Origin: Leucaena leucocephala
Taxonomy: Eukaryota > Streptophyta > Magnoliopsida > Fabales > Fabaceae
DNA length: 64,000 nucleotides
Assembly: GCA_037074615.1 (NCBI GenBank)
Contig: CM073534.1
Span: forward strand, 5,142,861-5,206,860
Reading direction: 5' to 3'
The notes beneath the pieces are model-generated. The model saw only the letters and a program-made list of their open reading frames with translations, was not told where the DNA came from and made no database searches. The position numbers were made by a program, and so were the translations under genes. This document shows positions 56,830-64,000 of the stretch, piece after piece; position 1 is the stretch's first letter, and every line of letters begins with the position of its first letter.

Positions 56830-58481
56830 GTTGCTGCTTCTTCTTACAGCTCTTGTATCTCCCCTTGGGCTTGTCAGTTCTCCTCTTGGGTTGGCTTCTT
56901 CATTATAAGTTGATATTCTTTAGCACTTTCAGATTTCCTAATTTGCACCTGTGGCAGAGATGAATTCTCAAATTCAGCATCTTCCACATACTGCTCCGAT
57001 GTATCTATTTTCTTAAAATGCACCTTTTTGCCACTTCTGAGTGATATAGCATTCAGACCCCTCAGATTAATGACAATGTTCGATGGTATGTGCCACTACT
57101 CTTTCCTTGAACATCACTCACTGTATTAGAGACTTGAGTTAAGTGACTTGTGATGTCTACATCTTGGAACTTAACTCCTCAAGTTTCCTGTGCACATCAG
57201 CATTATCCTTATGCATACTTTGAAGGATTGAAGCTATGGAGGTGAATTGACTGTCATTCTCTTTGAGTTTGTTATCTATATTGGTTACTCTATTATCCAT
57301 GTTGTTCATCTGCGCAGCCATACTCTTTAACAATTGAGAAGTCTCATGTGGCCTTGATGTTAAAAAGGTCATAGGGTGAGTTGGAAATATAGACCTTGCA
57401 TTATTTTGATAGTTACTTGAGGAAGCACCTCCTCCTTGGAATTGGTTTGTCCTATTTTCCCCACTTCCCCACCTAAAATTTGGGTGGTCTTTCCAACTAG
57501 GGTTATATGTGTTGGAGTGTGGGTCTCTCTTTTGGTATTAATTGTCCCTCCCTTGATACATTGCTGCCATTTCTTCATACTATCTGTCATATGTATTGGT
57601 AGCACGCATCATTGAACTGCATGATTCACATCCTGTAACCAAGGCTTGCAAGGTACCCACTACATGAACTTGTTTTGTGCAATGCAGCTCTCTTTCAATC
57701 AAACCCATCCTCTTCTCCATTCTGTTTCCCAGGGCTGCTATTTCTACTAAGATCTCTTTTGAATTACCCGAAGATGATGTGGGCATTTTCCTTGAATCCC
57801 CTGTTTGATGGTCTTCATTGGCCATTTTTTGGAATAACTCCCAACTTGCTTGTGGAGTCTTATCTCTCAAGGATCCATTTGCTGTAGCATTTAAGCAAAC
57901 CTGATTATGAGGAAGTAGACCATCAAAGAAAATGTCTACTAATTTAGCCTTAGTCATGTTGTGGTGAGGGCATAGAGCCAACATGTTAAGAAACCTCGTC
58001 TAATACTCATAAAGATTCTCCATCTTGTTACAGAATATTAGTGATATCCTTCTTCATTAAGTGGTCTTTGAAGCTGGGAAAACCGTTCAAGATACATTGA
58101 TTTCAGCTGATCCCATGTAAGAATGGAGAAATAGGTGGGTAAATTGTATAGCCACTCCTTAGCCTTCCCTTCCAAGGTAAAATGGAAACACTTCCTTAAG
58201 ACTTTATCCAGTATAGTCATTGGAGGCTTCATTGAAGAACATATCATATGCATGGTTTGTAAGTGCCTATGTGGACATTTTCTTTCAAAACCATGACATT
58301 TAGGTAAGCCTGCAATCAAATCTCCTTTAATCTAAAAATTAGCTTCTTCAGTATAGAAACCATAAGGATCATAATTCACATGCGAATGATTAATTTCCCT
58401 CACACTTCTATTATCTTCTGCATTCATTGGTATTTTATTTTCTCCATTCCCATTAGGCTCATTATGAGTAATATTAGCCAT
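56830..58481 (-). pseudogene. Gag of Athila-3
   Basis: The likely start is the ATG at 58481 (MANITHNEPNGNGENKIPMN). Order: capsid domain with LEGKAKEWLYNLP and TWDQLKSMYLE (58319-58038), CPHHNMTKAKLVDIFFDGLLP (57984 on), degraded zinc knuckle CESCSSMMRATNTY at 57630-57589, then SNTYNPSWKDHP, a coiled Asn/Lys region (57372-57157) and NAISLRSGKKV. The knuckle has lost its His and last Cys. A stop after EEANF, and frameshifts near 58040 and 57160, break the frame. It is cut at 56829 by solo LTR C2. Confidence 0.75.
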
Positions 58482-58706
58482 ATTCAGACTCTGGAATACT
58501 AGAGGAGGAACTAGATTTTTCTTCTTCTTCTCTAAATTCTCTGAACTCTCTCTTTAGTTTCCTAATTCTTCTGTCAATTTTAGGTTTAAAAGGCACTAAT
58601 AGTTAATCTCTTTTACGCATGCAATGCAAAAAAGATAGAGAATAATCAATGTAATCAGTCAGAGTCAGTCGCAGAAGTTGCACAACAAAAAAATTTCAGT
58701 TAATCA

Positions 58707-58883
58707 CGACTAATGTGTGTGTTAGTCGTGACACAATATCACAGAAAAAAGTAGTCAGGACTGAAGGTTTCAAATGTCATGACTAGTTTTCGTAAAGTAG
58801 TCAAATTTTATAGGGAAACAATCAGGTGGCAACACAAATAGTGTTTGGTCGTGACTTAAAGTCACAGAGAGTAGTTGTCACGA
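58707..58883. repeat. GTCGCGAC motif cluster, leader of Athila-3
   Basis: Words ATCACGAC, GTCGTGAC, GTCAGGAC, GTCATGAC, GTCGTGAC and GTCACGAC run up to the 5' LTR edge. No tRNA-Asp primer site is visible between the last copy and the LTR, unlike Athila-1 and Athila-2. Confidence 0.7.
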
Positions 58884-58891
58884 CGCAGGTA

Positions 58892-60328
58892 AGTTTAGGG
58901 CAAATTATCATGGTTTGATACATCAAAATAAAATTTATTGCACCCAAAATAATATAGTATAAGGAACAACCCTATCATTCTTCTTGAGGAGCCTTTTGTG
59001 TGGAAACCTAGTAGATTGGATGTCAAAATCAATGAAAAAACTTGAACAGGGATAAAATGGTTTTGGGGTTTTTAGAGATTGATGCGATAAAAGTAGGGTG
59101 TAGAAAGGTAAATATTTTTGGATTTTTGATTAAGATGAAAATGAGTTAGTTTGTTGAGAAATATGTTATGAAAAACCCTTGATGATGAAAATGTATCTAT
59201 CCTTACTCTCAGGTTTAAAATTGGAGTTTAGAAATCACTAAGTCTCAAAGAAAATTTCAATCGATCGATTGAGTCCAAAACCCTAATTTTCCTTAAACCA
59301 TTTTGATCAAAGCTAGTTTAAGAACTATTAGCGAGCTGTCATCAACCACTTAGGTGTAAGTTGAATTTGGATGGTGAAAATGCCCTCGAATGGTCATCGA
59401 TCGAAAACCCTAGATTTCAATGAATTGAATTAATTAACAACGATCACTGATAATAACCCAACTGTCTTAAAATTGAAACTAAAATATTCTATTAAAAGCA
59501 AACATTCAAATAATCCAAATTCAATTACAAAGTCTAATATGAGAATGATCAATCGATATTCAAAACTTGCTCATAAAATGAAAATCCTAAATCTTGCGAC
59601 AATCATAACATGAGAATATGCAAATTAGAACAGTAGAAACTCCCCGTTTGAGTCTATGAGCTCAAGATATCTGATTCATCACCAAGAGACTAAGGGTTTA
59701 GCCTTTTCATGACTCCTGTTGTACTACAATCGCTGTCCAGATGAGATGCCATGAAGAAACAGTGAGAAGATGGTAGATTGATAATGTAGAGAGGTGGAGA
59801 AATCTGTGAATAGGTATAGAATGATGAAAGATATGGAGAAGGTAATCAGAGAGTGCTAGAGTACTACTTCTTAGCCTGATCAAGACAAAAACTAGCTTGT
59901 TTTATTTATACATGACCTAATTCAAAATGCGTAGCTTCAGCGATTTTGTATTTTAGTCGCGACCAGATCCATATTTTGGTCGTGACCTTTAAACATAGAG
60001 AGACTTTTAGAAAAATCAAGGTCACGACTAAGAGATGTAGGAGCGTGATTTCACTTTCATTGACTTGTGAATTCTTCCTTGGTCCTTGCTCTCATCTAAA
60101 ATACCTGCCATCCAATATAAAAGCTCACTGTAAAAGTCCAAATCAGTAAATAAACGAATATATACAGTTTGAAAGAGTTAATTTAGCATTTTACCCTTTA
60201 ATTAGCACATTGCCATGCACAATCATGTATTACCACAAAAGGATAATTTAAGGCATAAAATGGATGGTAAAGTTGTTATAAAACTCTTAAAAGTATCACA
60301 GAAACCATATACAAAATGTGTCTTATCA
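58892..60328 (-). repeat. 5' LTR of Athila-3
   Basis: The LTR is 1.44 kb. The right end TGTGTCTTATCA is clear. The left end is placed by alignment to 45579, because its TG is mutated (AGTTTAGGG). The palindrome at 59256-59273 has one change. It lacks a short segment near 59890-59900 that the 3' LTR keeps. Confidence 0.75.
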
Positions 60329-60714
60329 AGTGGACAGTGCAACTCATATTAGAACTATGTCCCACATATGAGCTAATGAATTTTTAGAAGCTCTATACAG
60401 AACTTTAATGAGAAAGATAAGATGTATGTTTATAGAAGTAAGTGCATGGTAGAGCCTGTATAGCTCTTTATAGTACTACACATATCAAAGTCATGTTTTG
60501 AAATGATTGATGCGAAGGATATGAGAAATTCCTGAATGAGAGAGGAAATGAGTAAAGTCTTAATGGAAAATATTATTTTTTTAAAAGAACAGTTTTGGGG
60601 AAATTATCAGTTGATTATAAACTATGTGAAAGTGGCTAACCTTGTAACTTAGTCCATTAGTTTCAGGTCTTTTAGAGAATTATGACACAGTATAATAGAA
60701 TTATAGTAAATTAT

Positions 60715-60835
60715 GTAGGATCACAATTAGATCTTAGCATGTCTCACACAGAGTTCCAAGGTCACAGTTAGATCATGGAAAGGCTTGTAGTATATCATAG
60801 TAGATTTTGAGGGTCACAGTAGATCTAGCCTATGG
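60715..60835. repeat. GATC-containing short repeat, second copy
   Basis: GGATCACAATTAGATC, GGTCACAGTTAGATC and GGGTCACAGTAGATC recur at 40-60 bp. It is the reverse-orientation relative of 37190-37323. Confidence 0.55.
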
Positions 60836-61286
60836 AAAGGAATGAGCCATGGAGTTATAAGTACAATGTAGTATTTCTTTAGGAAGACGATTACTAAGGA
60901 TAAATTTAAGGTAGAAAAACCTCACGAGTTGATTAACTCATACAGAGAGAATACCCACAATATTTCTCCAGATGTTTCATTATACAAACTAAACTAAGAA
61001 TCTTTTTACACAAAGAAGGAATTAAAAGTCAACAGAGTTAAAATTTATAGTCCTAATTTCAAGGTATTCATAAGGTTGTAGGGAGAATACCTAAGATAGA
61101 GAAGAAGAGTACCCCACATGAAATAATAAGGGATCAAGTATAAGCATAAAGATCTCTAAGATGAAATTAAAGAAAATAAGAACTAAATAGACCCAATAGA
61201 GATACTATAAGAAGGGTATCAGATAGTGAAGTACCAAAGTAGGAGCCTGTTAGCATCGGTGCTTTAGATTTTTATCAACACTTTTT

Positions 61287-61339
61287 AGTTAAGCGTGCTC
61301 AGGCCAGAGTATCCTAATGATGGGTGACTCCTGGGAAGT
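61287..61339 (+). other. 5S rRNA-derived segment, second copy
   Basis: AGTTAAGCGTGCTCAGGCCA, then GAGTATCCTAATGATGGGTG, ACTC and CTGGGAAGT. Like 36679-36732 it follows the 3' half of 5S rRNA and shares with that copy the same change to CTCAGGC and the trailing GATGAAAG. Both copies are therefore inherited from one captured segment. It lies in the sense strand of the host element. Confidence 0.75.
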
Positions 61340-62618
61340 GATGAAAGAATTTGAAAATACCAAAAAGAGCTAGTAAAAATTATGCAAGGTATCATATCCC
61401 CATTTTTCTTATCTAGTATGTAGGTACAATTTGTATGTAGAGATTCTCTAAGTAAAATGTTGCAATTTAAGAAAGAAAAGGAATTAAATTGTAAATAATG
61501 AAAAGTTCAAGTACTTAAGTGTAATTTTGAAAAGTTCTAGGGCTAAAATAAAATATGGAGATAAGTCATGGGCTATGAAGTGTAATTACAAAAAGTTTAA
61601 GGGACTTAAATGCAATTTGTCAAAAGTTCAAGGGCAAATGGTAATTATGAAAAGTTGAGCTAGAAAAGGCCCAAAATTGCCTGGAAGCATTTTAGTCTTA
61701 AATTTTACTAGCAAATAGAGAAAGTTATTTTTATCAGTTTAACGCAACACATAATTTTGATTTGAGGTATCGATAAATTGATATTAATTTATAAAGTCTA
61801 GAGATTATTAGAGGACCTTTTGAATCTCCTAATTAGATAAAATTTGGTAGTAAATTTCCATAATTAATATAGAAATTTTACAATTGACAGAGCTCAAAAA
61901 GGAGTTCTCTAGAATGTTTAATAGAATTTACGGTAGAATAATATACCTGATAAATACTCTCAGGAGAGTTTTCTTGGGAATTGATACATAAAGGTATTAG
62001 ACCCATGTAAAGGCCCAAGTTAGTGTCCCATAGGCCTAGTAAGGTACTTGAACAGTCTCGTGGACCAGTGTCCAGAGAAACCCTAAAAAGTGTGAAATTA
62101 GGAAAATACCCCCGTGTTGTAATACTAAACAAGAGATGAATGGAAGGTATTTTAATCATTTGCACAGGGTCAAAGTGCCAAGGTAGGTATATGAATGATT
62201 AATCAGAGTCAGTATATGCCCTAATAAAGTGTCAAGAGACGTGAAATGATAATTATAGTCTTAGGGTTAATATAGTGTAAGCTAGTGAACTAAGGGTATT
62301 TTATCCATTTTTCAAGGGATGGTAAATAGATAAATACTTAGTCTAACAATGTCAGTGGTAGAAAAAATCTAAAAACTAGTTTTTATGATATAATACATAT
62401 TCTAGAATATTATAAAAATTAAAAATATAAAATAGTCTGATTTTTGTGAAACTAATTGATTGGTATCATATTAGACTAAAATTTTTCCTATAAGTATTTT
62501 CCCATGCCTTACACCAAACAAAGCCTTATTTGATGTCATCGATAATGTCAATTTTTGACTTTTAGGCAAGCTTGATGGAAGGTGCATTATGGACCCTTCA
62601 TTTTCACCCAAAATTTTC

Positions 62619-62628
62619 TATATATACC
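62619..62628 (+). promoter_or_regulatory. TATA box of LTR C4
   Basis: CTATATATAC is followed by CCCCATTC, in the same position as the TATA boxes of C1 and C3. Confidence 0.6.
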
Positions 62629-63794
62629 CCCATTCATAGCAAAATTTTCTAGCCTTAACAACCTTAGGAAAACCATGCCACGAAGAAGAATACAACTTAG
62701 AGCAAAAAGGAAGGCAATTAGCTCCTTTGATCTTGGACTTTATTCTATGAAGTTTGCTCTTGGCTTTAAGTTGTTTTTATGGCATTTTCCCTTTGATGTT
62801 GCTTCTGGACATGCTGCTCATATGTGTGAAAATATGAATTTGATGTTATAGATATTTTAGGTAAGCTTAAACAAGCTAGAATCAAGTAGTATTAGTTTAG
62901 AAATTCAAGTGTTCATGTAATTAGGGTTTTGTGTTATTGGCTGCTAATGTATGAATAACTATTCATATATAAAAATTTCATAATTTTGATGCTTCCAATA
63001 GGTTTTAAATGGAAAATTCTGTGGGAGTAAGGTAGAGAAATAAGTAGTGGAAGCATTGGAATCAAAATGAGAAATTTTGGAAAATAAAAGGAGGTATTTT
63101 GGTTCTTTATAGTAGGAAATGAAGGAGTTTGATTTTAGAAATTCTGATTTCATGTTTGGATTTTACATAAAAAAACTATGTGGAAATGAATCATGAGAAT
63201 TTATTTTGGAAAGATGGAAATATAAGGAATAAAATGGACAAAGAATAGAATCTAGTGAAAACCTAGTTTTGGAATTGTTTTGGAATTGAGTTGTAGCTTC
63301 CTATTGCTTTATAATGGCTAGGTTTTGACATTTATTTGGAAAGAATACCATCTCAAGAGGAGCTTGATAGAGATAGAATAAGAGGTAAAACAATACCTAA
63401 CTATAATCTTATGGTTGTTTGATTTTATGGTTACTTGATGATGATGATGTATGAACAAACGAATGAATGCAACTAATGTCATGAAAATATGCATGTTAGA
63501 GTTTTCTAATGTATGATCTTGAAATAGCTCCCATATCATGATAACATTTAGCCATTTTATCAAGCATGCGTGATATTATAGTTTGTATGACTTGCTATTA
63601 AGATTTCCATGAAATCTCATTCTTTCCATATGCATAATCATGTTATAGGTGCTGGAAGCTCTAAAGGAAAATGGTAAATATGGATAAATGAGCTTGTATT
63701 ATAAGTTAAGTGGGATACTTAACATTATGGGATGCAATAGTACATTATAGTGTATATATATATTATAAGGCAGTGACCTTATGATTGTATTTTC

Positions 63795-63898
63795 CATGAC
63801 AAAACCAACGAGTTATGACATGAAATTTGGCATGAATATAACTAAGCATGACTAAACCAATGAGTCATGACATGAAATTTGGCATGAATATAACTAAG
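63795..63898. repeat. 52-bp tandem duplication
   Basis: Two head-to-tail copies begin CATGACAAAACCAACGAG and CATGACTAAACCAATGAG and differ at a few positions. They lie inside LTR C4. Confidence 0.85.
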
Positions 63899-64000
63899 AT
63901 ACATAGATTTAACTGGACACCAATAACGCTTCAATTGGTTAAGTTTTCAATTTAATATAATTTTTCCAAGTTGGAGATAAAATCTAGAATAAGATAAAAT

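Larger units (their letters stand above)
45579..60328 (-). mobile_element. Athila-type element Athila-3, complete span
   Basis: This element spans 14,750 bp, or about 9.0 kb without the nested LTRs. Minus-strand order: 5' LTR 60328-58892, leader cluster, gag, [solo LTR C2 with solo LTR B2], protease, linker, deleted pol remnant, 3' non-coding region, polypurine tract, 3' LTR 47059-45579. Flanks are AGTAG (45574-45578) and AGTGG (60329-60333). It lacks reverse transcriptase and most of integrase, with the same junction as Athila-2. Its LTRs are close to one another and differ more from those of Athila-1. Confidence 0.8.
60334..61389 (+). mobile_element. Internal remnant of a chromovirus/LARD-like element
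   Basis: There is no open frame. It shares, in opposite orientation, parts of element B's internal domain: AGCCTGTATAGCTC near 60455, the GATC repeat (60715-60835) and the 5S-derived segment (61287-61339). It lies directly before a C-family LTR, so the polypurine-side part is deleted. It is the right flank of Athila-3, and its left counterpart is at 45021-45573. Confidence 0.6.
61390..64000 (+). mobile_element. LTR, family C (copy C4), runs off the window
   Basis: It starts TATCATATCCCC, close to the C2 start, and shows the periodic GGGACTTAAATG words (61490-61660), a TATA box at 62619-62628 and the inverted repeat at 63601-63617. It is probably the 3' LTR of the element at 60334-61389. The 89-codon frame at 62582-62851 starts around the TATA box and is not conserved in C1 or C2. 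Confidence 0.7.

Noticed and set aside
62582..62851. 89-codon frame as a protein gene
   Set aside because: It starts upstream of the TATA box of LTR C4 and has no counterpart in C1 or C2.
1..64000. A host gene, tRNA gene or plant defence gene anywhere in the window
   Set aside because: I found no exon pattern, conserved domain or tRNA fold outside retroelement sequence; absence is by reading, not by search.

Overview
This window is repeat-dense, AT-rich nuclear DNA of a flowering plant, probably a eudicot; I cannot name the species. Every supported feature is an LTR retrotransposon or a piece of one. I see no host protein gene, tRNA gene, complete rRNA gene, CRISPR array or bacterial feature. 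Most open frames above 60 codons are decayed gag/pol pieces or chance frames inside LTRs. All the coding remnants are broken. Layout, left to right. (1) Positions 1-3035 and 19401-24188 are two halves of one Athila-type Ty3/gypsy element on the minus strand (Athila-2). Its 3' LTR lies beyond the left edge. (2) A second Athila element (Athila-1, 3036-19400, minus) sits inside it, with target duplication CTATT. Athila-1 was itself hit by two solo LTRs: a 3.2 kb family C copy (4788-8022, duplication TCCTC) and a 2.6 kb family B copy (14020-16590, duplication AACTT, splitting gag). (3) Positions 24189-29143 hold a decayed Ty1/copia polyprotein on the plus strand. It is split by a solo copia LTR (24615-26423, duplication CTATG) and by a 1.4 kb segment I cannot classify. 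(4) Positions 29144-41510 hold related LTRs with an initiator-Met primer site (family D). They are interrupted by a complete 8.3 kb LARD-like element B (32988-41292, minus, duplication AAGGT), which has two near-identical 2.6 kb LTRs, a primer site, a polypurine tract and no coding capacity. (5) Positions 41511-45573 hold a copia LTR tail, a truncated family C LTR and a broken chromovirus-like gag. (6) A third Athila element (Athila-3, 45579-60328, minus, duplication AGTRG) is split by a solo C LTR (51064-56824), which carries a solo B LTR (53096-55702, duplication ATTCA). (7) Positions 60334-64000 hold the rest of the chromovirus-like element that Athila-3 entered, ending in a C-family LTR that runs off the window. 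Function: the Athila copies keep recognisable gag, protease and (Athila-1 only) reverse transcriptase, but each lacks the enzymes needed to move itself. Athila-2 and Athila-3 share one deletion junction that removes reverse transcriptase, RNase H and most of integrase, so they look like a non-autonomous subfamily. Element B is also non-autonomous and would need proteins from a related chromovirus. Points of most interest: clusters of the palindrome GTCGCGAC at four fixed places in each Athila copy; a 5S rRNA-derived segment in the sense strand of element B and of its relative at 61.3 kb; a second polypurine-like tract inside Athila; and a stem-loop shared by the B, C and D LTRs. LTR boundaries come from TG/CA ends and target duplications read by eye, so they can be off by a few bases.
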